Positions 45,836 to 53,386 of a stretch of DNA of 64,000 bases are shown here, piece after piece (the stretch's first letter is position 1; each line of letters opens with the position of its first letter). The position numbers and the translations under genes are program-made. Where the stretch lies: positions 221,774 through 285,773 of the forward strand of contig NZ_RFLY01000001.1 of NCBI RefSeq assembly GCF_003697345.1. The letters are read 5' to 3'. The stretch is from Solilutibacter pythonis (GTDB lineage: Bacteria > Pseudomonadota > Gammaproteobacteria > Xanthomonadales > Xanthomonadaceae). The notes below the pieces were generated by a model, which made no database searches, was not told where the DNA came from, and was given only the letters and a program-made list of their open reading frames with translations.

Positions 45836-46270
45836 ATGCGTCATTACGAAGTCGTGTTCCTGGTCCACCCGGATCAGAGCGAACAAGTGCCTGGCATGCT
45901 CGAGCGCTACACCAGCGCCATCGAGAACGCCGGCGGCAAGATCCACCGCGTCGAGGACTGGGGCCGCCGCATGCTGGCCTACCCCATCAACAACCTGGTC
46001 AAGGCCCACTACGCGATGTTCAACATCGAGTGCGACCAGGCCGCGTTGGACGAACTGGTCGATGCCTTCCGCTTCAATGATGCGGTGCTGCGTCATCTGG
46101 TCATCAAGCGCGACGAGGCCGTCACCGAGCAATCCTTGATCATGAAGAACAAGGACGAGAAGGGCGACAAGCCGGAGCGTGGCGAGCGCCGCCGCCGTGA
46201 CGAGGAAGGCAGCGAGAACGCCGAAGCCGCTTCCGACGATAGCGACAACAACGAAGCCGAAGCCGCCTGA
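45836..46270 (+). CDS. rpsF: 30S ribosomal protein S6
   Basis: This 144-residue ribosomal protein binds with S18 on the platform of the 30S subunit. The N-terminal opening [20 protein letters not shown] and [20 protein letters not shown] are characteristic. After about residue 100 the tail is long, charged and low in complexity ([19 protein letters not shown]), as is common in proteobacterial S6. GAGGAA precedes the ATG. rpsR follows 11 bases later. Confidence 0.97.
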   Translation: MRHYEVVFLVHPDQSEQVPGMLERYTSAIENAGGKIHRVEDWGRRMLAYPINNLVKAHYAMFNIECDQAALDELVDAFRFNDAVLRHLVIKRDEAVTEQSLIMKNKDEKGDKPERGERRRRDEEGSENAEAASDDSDNNEAEAA

Positions 46271-46281
46271 GGAGCACGCAC

Positions 46282-46512
46282 ATGTCCAAGTTCTTCCGCC
46301 GCCGCAAGTTCTGCAAATTCACCGCCGAAGGCGTGACCGAGATCGACTACAAGGATCTCAACACCCTGCGCCAGTACCTTACCGAGACCGGCAAGATCGT
46401 GCCGAGCCGCATCACCGGCACCAAGTCGCGCTACCAGCGCCAGTTGGCGACCGCGGTGAAGCGCGCCCGCTATCTGGCGCTGCTGCCCTACACCGACAAC
46501 CACGACGTTTGA
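46282..46512 (+). CDS. rpsR: 30S ribosomal protein S18
   Basis: This 76-residue protein partners S6 in the 30S subunit. The sequence [40 protein letters not shown] and [20 protein letters not shown] is diagnostic. It is in the usual rpsF-rpsR-rplI order, without a priB gene between. About 200 bases separate it from rplI. That gap holds a short GC-rich hairpin (CCGCC...GGCGG near 46530) and no other feature. Confidence 0.97.
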   Translation: MSKFFRRRKFCKFTAEGVTEIDYKDLNTLRQYLTETGKIVPSRITGTKSRYQRQLATAVKRARYLALLPYTDNHDV

Positions 46513-46712
46513 TTCCGCTTTGCCCGCCCGCCGTGGCGGTGTCCGGGCCGGCCGTGCTTCCCGTTGACTCCCGTCACTGCGAGGCGCGTGCTTTTTCGGC
46601 CCGCAACCCCACCACGGCAGGTCGTGCGGAATTCGTTTGTCGATGAAACGATGAATCCCGTCCATCCGGACAACTCACAAGCTGCGGGCATTCCCGCTAA
46701 CGGAGACACTCA

Positions 46713-47165
46713 ATGAAACTCATCCTCCTACAGAAGGTGCAGAACCTGGGCAAACTCGGCGATACCGTCGATGTGAAGCCGGGCTTCGGCCGCAACTACC
46801 TGGTGCCGCAGGGCAAGGCCGTGCCGGCCACCGCCGCCAACCTGGCCGAGTTCGAGGCCAAGCGCGCCGAATACGAAGCCAAGGCCCAGGCCACGCACGA
46901 CGAGGCCGAGTCCCGCCGCGCCAAGTTCGAGGGCGCCAGCGTGACCATTACCGCCAACGCCTCCAACGAAGGCAAGCTGTACGGCTCGGTGACGCCGCGC
47001 GACATCGCCGATGCGTTCACCGCCGCCGGCCTGCCGCTCAACAAGAGCGAAGTGATGATGGGCGAAGGCCCGCTGCGCCACACCGGCGAGTACGAAGTGA
47101 TGGCTCATTTCGCCGCCGAGGTGGAAACCCCGGTCAAGGTGATCGTGGTGGGCGAGGACGCGTAA
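46713..47165 (+). CDS. rplI: 50S ribosomal protein L9
   Basis: This 150-residue protein bridges to the 50S subunit near the L1 stalk. The N-terminal domain [20 protein letters not shown] ... [13 protein letters not shown] carries the family signature. A connecting helix follows, then the C-terminal domain ([20 protein letters not shown]). A terminator lies 21 bases after its stop. Confidence 0.97.
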   Translation: MKLILLQKVQNLGKLGDTVDVKPGFGRNYLVPQGKAVPATAANLAEFEAKRAEYEAKAQATHDEAESRRAKFEGASVTITANASNEGKLYGSVTPRDIADAFTAAGLPLNKSEVMMGEGPLRHTGEYEVMAHFAAEVETPVKVIVVGEDA

Positions 47166-47186
47166 GCCTGTCCGCCTGCAAGATCG

Positions 47187-47218
47187 ACGGGCGTCCTCCG
47201 GGGCGCCCGTTTCGTTTT
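47187..47218 (+). terminator. Intrinsic terminator of the rpsF-rpsR-rplI operon
   Basis: ACGGGCG (at 47187) pairs with CGCCCGT (ending 47210) around a GC-rich loop and is followed by TTCGTTTT. It separates rplI from dnaB. Confidence 0.75.
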
Positions 47219-47372
47219 GTGACGGCCGCTGATTGCGGCTTCCACATGACCAACCGACTTGGAGTTGTCCACAGGCACTCCACCAGAATCCCACCGTTTT
47301 GCTGTCTGGTGGCCCGGCAAGCGGGCTTCTAGCATGGATGCCCGACAAGCGCCGCGGAATTGATCGAACCCC

Positions 47373-48773
47373 ATGTCCAGCCGCCCCGATTTCCGTTCCA
47401 ACGATCACGCCGACCGCCGTGTCCACCAGTTGCGCCTGCCGCCGCAATCGGTCGAGGCCGAGCAGGCGGTGCTTGGCGGGTTGATGCTGGCGCCGGAAGC
47501 GTTCGACCGGGTGGCCGATCTCGTCACCGAGCACGATTTTTACCGCCGCGATCACCAACTGATCTTCCGGGCGATCCGCGAACTGGCCGACCGCAACCGG
47601 CCCTTCGACGCGGTGACGCTGGGCGAATGGTTCGAATCGCAGGGTCGGGCCGAGGAGGTGGCTGGCGGCGCCTATCTAGTCGAATTGGTCAGCACCACGC
47701 CTTCGGCCGCCAACATCCGCGCCTATGCCGAGATCGTCCGCGACAAGGCGGTGCTGCGGCAGTTGATCGAGGTCGGCACCGGCATCGTCAATGACGGCTA
47801 CCAGCCGGAAGGCCGCGACAGCACCGAGATCCTCGCCAAGGCCGAACAGGAAGTGTTCGCCATCGCCGAAGCCGGCAGCCGTGGCCGCGCCGATTTCGTG
47901 GCGGTCAATACCGCGCTCAAGGATGCCTTCGAAGTATTGCAGGAACGATTCGAGAACGGCGGCAGCATTACCGGCCTGCCGACCGGCTACAGCGATTTCG
48001 ACCAGATGACCGCCGGCCTGCAACCGACCGATCTGATCATCCTGGCGGCACGCCCGGCGATGGGCAAAACCACCTTCGCACTCAATATCGCCGAATACGC
48101 CGCGATCCGCTCGAAGAAGGCGGTGGCGGTGTTCTCGATGGAAATGTCGGCCTCGCAGCTGGCATTGCGCCTGATCTCCTCCAACGGCCGGGTCAACGCC
48201 ACCCGCCTGCGCACCGGTCAATTGGAGGACGAAGACTGGAGCCGCGTGGCCGGTGCCATCCGCATGCTGAAGGAAACCAAGATTTTCATCGACGACACGC
48301 CCGCACTCTCGCCGGAGGTGCTGCGCTCGAAATCGCGCCGTTTGAAGCGCGAACACGATCTTGGGCTCATCGTCATCGATTACCTGCAACTGATGCAGGT
48401 GCCGGGCAACAGCGAGAACCGCGCCACCGAGATTTCAGAAATTTCACGTAGCCTGAAGGCGCTGGCGAAGGAACTGAACGTGCCGGTGATCGCCTTGTCC
48501 CAGCTCAACCGCTCGCTCGAAACCCGTACCGACAAGCGTCCGGTGATGGCCGACCTGCGCGAATCCGGCGCTATCGAGCAGGATGCCGACATCATCGTCT
48601 TCATCTATCGCGACGAGTACTACAACAAGGAAAACTCGCCGGACAAAGGGCTGGCCGAGATCATCATCGGCAAGCAGCGCTCCGGCCCGACCGGCTCGAT
48701 CAAGCTGAAATTCTTCGGCGAATACACCCGCTTCGACAACTTGAGTCACGACAGCATCGGGGCTTTCGAATAA
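47373..48773 (+). CDS. dnaB: Replicative DNA helicase
   Basis: This 466-residue hexameric helicase unwinds DNA at the fork. The N-terminal DnaB domain (PPQSVEAEQAVLGGLMLAPE) is followed by the RecA-like core. The core has Walker A AARPAMGKTTFALN (near residue 226), Walker B LIVIDYLQLMQVPG, and the C-terminal segments SGAIEQDADIIVFIYRDEYY and IIIGKQRSGPTGSIKLKF. No intein is present. It lies after the rplI terminator and before alr, the usual order in this bacterial group. Confidence 0.97.
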   Translation: MSSRPDFRSNDHADRRVHQLRLPPQSVEAEQAVLGGLMLAPEAFDRVADLVTEHDFYRRDHQLIFRAIRELADRNRPFDAVTLGEWFESQGRAEEVAGGAYLVELVSTTPSAANIRAYAEIVRDKAVLRQLIEVGTGIVNDGYQPEGRDSTEILAKAEQEVFAIAEAGSRGRADFVAVNTALKDAFEVLQERFENGGSITGLPTGYSDFDQMTAGLQPTDLIILAARPAMGKTTFALNIAEYAAIRSKKAVAVFSMEMSASQLALRLISSNGRVNATRLRTGQLEDEDWSRVAGAIRMLKETKIFIDDTPALSPEVLRSKSRRLKREHDLGLIVIDYLQLMQVPGNSENRATEISEISRSLKALAKELNVPVIALSQLNRSLETRTDKRPVMADLRESGAIEQDADIIVFIYRDEYYNKENSPDKGLAEIIIGKQRSGPTGSIKLKFFGEYTRFDNLSHDSIGAFE

Positions 48774-48939
48774 GCTTCATTGGCGATGATGCCTTTTCCT
48801 GAAGAGGCAACGAGCCGTTTTCGGGGAGCGGGACCGGCTTCGCATTCGAATCCGTAATGGTCAATCCCCAGTGCATCGAAGGCGCCGCGGGCTGGGAGGC
48901 ATGTATGGCTCCGGCCCGACGAATGCCTAGAATATCCCC

Positions 48940-50067
48940 ATGAACAGTGCCGTCTTCCACCAACGCCCGACCCGGATCGAAGTCGACCTGGCGGCGCTTT
49001 CGCACAATCTGGCCGCGATCCGCGCCCATGTGGGGGTGCCGGTGATGGGCATTGTCAAGGCCAATGCGTATGGCCATGGCCTGTTGCAAGTGGCGCGGCA
49101 TCTGGCGGCACAGGGCGTCGACCAGTTGGGGGTGGCCTTCGTCGAAGAAGGCGTGGCCTTGCGCCAGGCCGGCATTCGTACACCGATCCTGGTGCTGGGT
49201 GGCATCTTCGGGCCGCAGGTCACGCAGTATCTCGACCACGACCTGGAGATCACCGTGTCCTCGCTGGACAAGCTGCGCCAGGTCGAGGCTGCGGCCGAGT
49301 CGCGCGGCAAGCGCGCGGTGATCCATCTCAAGATCGATACCGGCATGGAACGGATCGGGGTGCACAGCTACCATGCCGGCGCATTGATCGAGGCAGCCGC
49401 GGCTTCGCCATGGTGCGAGGTCAAGGGGGTGTACTCGCATCTGGCTTGCTCCGACGACCCCGTTTCGCCGATGACCGCGATGCAGTTGGAGCGCTTCCAC
49501 GAAGCCTGCGCGCATTTCGAGCGTATTGGCGCGCCGATGCCGATACGCCATCTGGCCAATTCCGGCGGCGTGCTGCATTTTCCGCACACTTGGCTGGACA
49601 TGGTGCGGCCGGGGATCATCCTTTATGGCGTGATGCCCGCCCCGGCCTCGCGCCCGACCATCGAACTGGCCCCGGCGATGGCGGTGAAGTCGCAAGTGGT
49701 GTTCTTCAAGGTGGTGCCGGAGGGCGCGAGCGTCAGCTATGGCGCCACCTGGCGGGCCGGGCGCATGACGCGCATCGTCACTGTGCCGATCGGCTATGGC
49801 GATGGTTGGCCACGGGCGTTGTCCTCGTGCGGCGAGGTGCTGATCCACGGCCGTCGCTACCCGATGGTCGGGCGTGTCTGCATGGATCAGTTCATGGTCG
49901 ATATCGGCTGGGACAGCGCCTGGAACGAAGACGAAGTGGTGCTGGTTGGTCGGCAGGGCGGGGAGCGTATCCGCATCGAGCAGGTCGCCGAGTGGGTGGG
50001 GGCCATTCCCTACGAACTGCTGACCGGTTTGAACGAACGCATCCCGCGCCACCATCTGGGCGGTTGA
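48940..50067 (+). CDS. alr: Alanine racemase
   Basis: This 375-residue PLP enzyme makes D-alanine for peptidoglycan. The PLP lysine is Lys40 in GIVKANAYGHGLL, and the opposite catalytic tyrosine is in ASVSYGATWRAGR (about residue 266). HLKIDTGMERIGV and GRVCMDQFMVDIG are further family signatures. A TAGAAT box ends only about 10 bases before the ATG and there is no ribosome site, so the message may be nearly leaderless. An ATG-poor 166-base gap separates it from dnaB. Confidence 0.96.
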   Translation: MNSAVFHQRPTRIEVDLAALSHNLAAIRAHVGVPVMGIVKANAYGHGLLQVARHLAAQGVDQLGVAFVEEGVALRQAGIRTPILVLGGIFGPQVTQYLDHDLEITVSSLDKLRQVEAAAESRGKRAVIHLKIDTGMERIGVHSYHAGALIEAAAASPWCEVKGVYSHLACSDDPVSPMTAMQLERFHEACAHFERIGAPMPIRHLANSGGVLHFPHTWLDMVRPGIILYGVMPAPASRPTIELAPAMAVKSQVVFFKVVPEGASVSYGATWRAGRMTRIVTVPIGYGDGWPRALSSCGEVLIHGRRYPMVGRVCMDQFMVDIGWDSAWNEDEVVLVGRQGGERIRIEQVAEWVGAIPYELLTGLNERIPRHHLGG

Positions 50068-50191
50068 GCCGTCCTTACTCCACGCCGATGTCCTGCGCGT
50101 GAACCTGAATGCCGGTGTCGTGTTCACGTTGCGGCCACTGCGGCATTCCTAGGCTGGCCGCCTTCGGATTTGAACGCCAAGGAGCGCCGTA

Positions 50192-50872
50192 ATGAATACT
50201 TCACTGAAAGCCGGCCTCGCCGCCGCCCTCGCCACCAGCATGCTGGCCGGCTGCGCCAGCTATACCGGACAGACCAATGACCCGAACGACCCCAATCGCA
50301 CCCAGCGTGGTGCGCTTATCGGCGCGGGTATTGGCGCGGTGGCCGGCCTGCTGGCCGGCAAGGACGCCACCGACCGCCGCCAGAAGGCGATGGTGGGCGC
50401 GGGCATCGGTGGTCTGGCGGGGGCCGGCGTCGGTGCTTATCAGGATCGCCAGGAAGCCGAACTGCGTCGCCAGACCGCCGGCACGGGCGTCGATGTCCAG
50501 CGCGATGGCGATGTCATCAAACTCAACCTGCCCGACGGCGTGACCTTCGATTTCAACAAGACCGATGTCAAGCCGCAGTTCTACACCGCGTTGAACTCGA
50601 TTGCCAAGACGATCAACGAATACAACCAGACCATCGTCGAGATCAACGGCCATACCGATAATGTCGGTAGCGTTTCGGTCAATCAGCGCATTTCCGAGCA
50701 GCGCGCTCGCTCGGTCGCCGCTTACCTGGGCGGGCAGGGCGTGCAGCAGGTGCGGCTGGAGACGCACGGCTACAACTTCCAGTATCCGGTCGCCGACAAC
50801 AACACCGACCAGGGCAGGGCGTTGAACCGTCGCGTCGAAATCCGCTTGATCCCGCTGCGCAGCGGCGCTTGA
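50192..50872 (+). CDS. OmpA-family lipoprotein with glycine-zipper region
   Basis: This 226-residue outer-membrane lipoprotein of the YiaD type has the lipobox LAGC (cysteine near residue 22). A glycine-zipper region of about 60 residues follows (ALIGAGIGAVAGLLAGKDAT; MVGAGIGGLAGAGVGAYQD). The C-terminal OmpA-like peptidoglycan-binding domain has TFDFNKTDVKPQFYTALNSI and the peptidoglycan-contacting segment INGHTDNVGSVSVNQRISEQ, then NRRVEIRLIP. It should tie the outer membrane to the cell wall. AAGGAG precedes the ATG, and a strong terminator follows. Confidence 0.92.
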   Translation: MNTSLKAGLAAALATSMLAGCASYTGQTNDPNDPNRTQRGALIGAGIGAVAGLLAGKDATDRRQKAMVGAGIGGLAGAGVGAYQDRQEAELRRQTAGTGVDVQRDGDVIKLNLPDGVTFDFNKTDVKPQFYTALNSIAKTINEYNQTIVEINGHTDNVGSVSVNQRISEQRARSVAAYLGGQGVQQVRLETHGYNFQYPVADNNTDQGRALNRRVEIRLIPLRSGA

Positions 50873-50895
50873 TTCACCACGTCCGCGCTTGATGC

Positions 50896-50922
50896 GAAAG
50901 GGCCGCTCACCGCGGCCCTTTC
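50896..50922. terminator. Bidirectional terminator between the OmpA lipoprotein and CBS genes
   Basis: GAAAGGGCCGC (50896-50906) and GCGGCCCTTTC (50912-50922) form a perfect 11-bp stem with a 5-base loop. The A-run and T-run at its ends allow termination from both converging genes. Confidence 0.8.
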
Positions 50923-50926
50923 CGAT

Positions 50927-51313
50927 TCATTCGCCGGCCAACCATGCCAGCAGGTCGCTGCGGGTGATGAGCCCGGCAAACTCGCCATCATCGTCCACCA
51001 GCGCGATGTGGCCGCGCTCGAACAGCGGCAGCAGAGCATCGAGTGGGGCGTCGATGGCAAGCGAATCCAGCTTTCTGACCATCACGGTTTCCACTTTGTC
51101 GTCGAAGCGCTCGCGTTCGCCGTATACCTGCAACAAGAGGTCGCTCTCGTCGATGATGCCGAGGATACGGCCTTGGTCCAGTACCGGTAGCTGCGAAACG
51201 CCGTGTTCGCGCATCAACGAGAATGCCCGGCGCAGGCTGTCGCCCGGCGCAACGGCGATCAACGAGGCGGCGGGGCGGAGTAGATCGCGCAGGGTGGCGG
51301 TATTGGGGTTCAT
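50927..51313 (-). CDS. Stand-alone CBS-domain pair protein
   Basis: This 128-residue protein consists only of two CBS domains (LIAVAPGDSLRRAFSLMREH ... GIIDESDLLLQVYG, then VMVRKLDSLAIDAPLDALLP ... GLITRSDLLAWL). CBS pairs bind adenosyl ligands and usually regulate a fused enzyme or channel. The wording resembles the C-terminal regulatory part of cystathionine beta-synthases of this group, but no catalytic domain is encoded next to it. I chose the ATG at 51313; a GTG eight codons earlier is possible. Confidence 0.85.
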   Translation of the reverse strand: MNPNTATLRDLLRPAASLIAVAPGDSLRRAFSLMREHGVSQLPVLDQGRILGIIDESDLLLQVYGERERFDDKVETVMVRKLDSLAIDAPLDALLPLFERGHIALVDDDGEFAGLITRSDLLAWLAGE

Positions 51314-51710
51314 GGCGTCGCGGATGATGGGCTGCACGCATTATGCGTCGGCATCATGCCGATTGGCATGGCACTGGCCTGTCACCCATTCGCTGGGGAG
51401 CGCATAAGCTCATGTTCCGCTGGTTCGAATGCGTGCGTGGCGGGGCATCCCTTGCGCGTATTGGCGGTGCGGTTCGTCGATGCGATCTGGTGCGGTACGT
51501 CGGCATCTACGTCCTGGCCGCGCTGGTGCCGTTCGTTCGAGCCGTTGACGGTCGATGATTTGGCGACGGCGGTTTCGCCGCATTTGAGGATGACGTTGGT
51601 CGAGTGGCCATTCAGCCAGGGTAGGGCGCGAATGCGCACAACCCGGCATCCACACTGTAGACTTACCCGGTCGGTCAATTTTGACTCAACCGAACCGCTG
51701 CAAGGTTTGC
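51314..51710. other. Intergenic region before tmRNA, no gene supported
   Basis: This ~400-base stretch has several overlapping short frames on both strands but none with a domain, a good ribosome site or coherent codon use. The only clear structure is a GTCAA/TTGAC inverted repeat at 51674-51685, shortly before the tmRNA gene. Confidence 0.4.
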
Positions 51711-51716
51711 GATACC
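51708..51716 (+). promoter_or_regulatory. Extended -10 promoter of tmRNA
   Basis: TGC followed by GATACC (51711-51716) forms an extended -10 element ten bases before the first base of the mature tmRNA. A -35 box at the matching distance is weak. Confidence 0.4.
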
Positions 51717-51726
51717 TGGTTCATCC

Positions 51727-52079
51727 GGGGGTGCACTGGCTTCGACGGGGGTTGCGAAATCGTCTGGCGCATGCCGAGGGGGCAGCTTTCCTCGTAAATC
51801 CAGCGGCAAAACATATAGTTGCCAACGACGACAACTACGCTCTGGCCGCTTAAGGCCTAGCCCCGAAAGCGCTTGTGCCCGTGCTCGCGCCGTAGGGTCA
51901 TCATCACGGGATCGGTCTTGGCGGCGACCCGCCAACCAAGGCCAAGACAAAGCGGGTATGGGTTGCGGTGTGCCTCGCACGTTGTGTTGCCGCCGCCCGA
52001 GATCGAACAACGAGCTAAGCATGTAGTGCCGGGCATGGAGTGCCTCCGGACGGCGGTTCGATTCCGCCCACCTCCACCA
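51727..52079 (+). ncRNA. ssrA: Transfer-messenger RNA (tmRNA)
   Basis: This RNA rescues stalled ribosomes together with SmpB and tags the nascent protein for degradation. The 5' end GGGGGTGCACTGGCTTCGAC and the 3' end CACCTCCACCA pair as the tRNA-like acceptor stem, and the T-arm reads GGTTCGATTCCGCC. The tag-coding region is at about 51820-51853 and encodes ANDDNYALAA followed by TAA, the typical gammaproteobacterial tag. CCA is encoded. Length is about 353 bases. A terminator follows at 52115. Confidence 0.96.
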
Positions 52080-52114
52080 ACAACGTGTCCGCGAATGTTC
52101 CGTGGACGCATCGA

Positions 52115-52160
52115 AAAGGGCCGGAATACCAGGAAATTCAAGGCTTCCGGCCCTTTGTTC
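52115..52160 (+). terminator. Intrinsic terminator after tmRNA
   Basis: AAAGGGCCGGAA (52115-52126) and TTCCGGCCCTTT (52145-52156) form a perfect 12-bp stem with an 18-base loop, ending in a short T-run. Confidence 0.75.
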
Positions 52161-52202
52161 GTATGAGCGGCGACAGGATCAACAAAATTTTCATCAAACT
52201 TG

Positions 52203-52231
52203 TTGACGTCCGCCATTCATATGCCTATCAT
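52203..52231 (+). promoter_or_regulatory. Promoter of the tRNA-Ala/tRNA-Glu unit
   Basis: TTGACG (52203-52208) and TATCAT (52226-52231) are spaced by exactly 17 bases, and tRNA-Ala begins 19 bases after the -10 box. Confidence 0.75.
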
Positions 52232-52249
52232 TTCCAGCTCCCAACACGT

Positions 52250-52325
52250 GGGGCCATAGCTCAGCTGGGAGAGCGCCTGCATGGCATGCAGGAGGTCAGC
52301 GGTTCGATCCCGCTTGGCTCCACCA
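52250..52325 (+). tRNA. tRNA-Ala (anticodon GGC)
   Basis: A 76-base cloverleaf starts GGGGCCATAGCTCAGCTGGG and ends GGCTCC-ACCA with CCA encoded. The anticodon loop is ATGGCAT within the stem CCTGC/GCAGG, giving the anticodon GGC. The T-loop is GGTTCGATCC. Confidence 0.97.
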
Positions 52326-52371
52326 CTTTTCGGCGCGACGGATGCCTCTCCGTTCCGCATGCAAGATCGAC

Positions 52372-52447
52372 GTCCCTATCGTCTAGAGGCCTAGGACACA
52401 ACCCTTTCACGGTTGCGACCGGGGTTCGAATCCCCGTAGGGACGCCA
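52372..52447 (+). tRNA. tRNA-Glu (anticodon TTC)
   Basis: A 76-base cloverleaf starts GTCCCTATCGTCTAGAGGCC and ends GGGACGCCA with CCA encoded. The anticodon loop CTTTCAC gives the anticodon TTC. It follows tRNA-Ala by 46 bases under the same promoter. Confidence 0.97.
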
Positions 52448-52455
52448 CTTACAAG

Positions 52456-52480
52456 ACGCCCGCGAAAGCGGGTGTTTTTC
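52456..52480 (+). terminator. Intrinsic terminator after tRNA-Glu
   Basis: CGCCCGC and GCGGGTG form a stem closed by GAAA, followed by TTTTTC. It ends the tRNA transcript before the convergent copB gene. Confidence 0.85.
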
Positions 52481-52519
52481 TTGCGATCCTATCCACGCTG
52501 ATGGATTGCCGATCATGCG

Positions 52520-53386
52520 TCAGAACCAAAATCGTATGCCCACCACCCAGCCACGTTCGGTTACCGGCTCGCCGTGTTCGCGGCGCAGTTCGGCGGTCCG
52601 TCCGTAAGTACGGGACCATCGCCAACCGAAATAGGGGGCCAACTCGCGGGTGAATTCATAGCGTAAACGCAGACCGCCGTGCATATTGGACAGTCGGCGG
52701 CCGATCCGCATCCGTGCATCGTCTTTCGTGTGGATGGACAGCCCCAGCTCCGGTTGCAGAATCAAGCGATTGGTGAGCAGCGCTTCGTAGCCGATCTTGC
52801 CTTCGAATGAAGCACGCCCCTCGTTTCCGAGATACGCGGTGGCATCCACGTCGAATTTGTAGGAGGCGTGGCCATGTACGCCGAGGCCGACCCAGTCACG
52901 CCGCTCGCCGCCGGCGAAATCGCGTCGCAGGCCGATCATTCGGTCCCACCACGGGCCGGTGGCATGGCCCCACATCAGTTCGACGTTACCGTGGACGCCA
53001 TGCGCCTGGCGCTCGCCGTGGCTACGCAGCCATAGGCGGTCGCGGCTCTTGCCGGTCCAGGCATGGATTTCCCAGCTTGCCGCAGCATCACGTTGCAGGC
53101 CGCGTTCGAGCCGGTCGAAACGCACGCTGGTGAGCCAGGGGTCTTCGCGCATGTGCGAGGACATGTCCATGCCGTCAAGGTTGGGGAAGGCGTCGTCGAT
53201 CTCTTTTCGCGTGACTGCCGGGATGAAGTCGGGCAGTGGCTTTTTATCCGGTGATTTCGGGACTTCCGCGCGCGTGGTTGGCATCGATTGCGGCGCGCGT
53301 GGCACAGGGGCGTGGCCGGAGTGTTGAGCGGGGGAGGGGAGCGAGACCGCGGCCAGTGCGGTGACGAGTATCGGCTTCATCATCAT
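52520..53386 (-). CDS. copB: Copper resistance protein B, outer-membrane beta-barrel
   Basis: This 288-residue protein is the outer-membrane partner of CopA in copper resistance. A short signal peptide is followed by a His/Met-containing linker (AQHSGHAPVPRAPQSMPTTR; LDGMDMSSHMREDPWL). The CopB barrel domain follows, with SVRFDRLERGLQRDAAASWE, VELMWGHATGPWWD and the C-terminal aromatic ending GWVVGIRFWF, typical of a beta-barrel last strand. The Met/His linker is short compared with many homologues. It overlaps the copA stop by four bases and shares its promoter. Confidence 0.93.
   Translation of the reverse strand: MMMKPILVTALAAVSLPSPAQHSGHAPVPRAPQSMPTTRAEVPKSPDKKPLPDFIPAVTRKEIDDAFPNLDGMDMSSHMREDPWLTSVRFDRLERGLQRDAAASWEIHAWTGKSRDRLWLRSHGERQAHGVHGNVELMWGHATGPWWDRMIGLRRDFAGGERRDWVGLGVHGHASYKFDVDATAYLGNEGRASFEGKIGYEALLTNRLILQPELGLSIHTKDDARMRIGRRLSNMHGGLRLRYEFTRELAPYFGWRWSRTYGRTAELRREHGEPVTERGWVVGIRFWF

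Noticed and set aside
51356..51853. Frames overlapping the region before and within tmRNA
   Set aside because: They run into the tmRNA gene, lack ribosome sites and have no recognisable domain.
52040..52501. A 153-codon frame across the tRNA genes
   Set aside because: It crosses two tRNAs and the tmRNA terminator and is clearly non-coding.
52079..52520. tmRNA or tRNA-Glu 3' end as an integration site for a copper island
   Set aside because: I found no second copy of either 3' end downstream and no integrase gene in the window.
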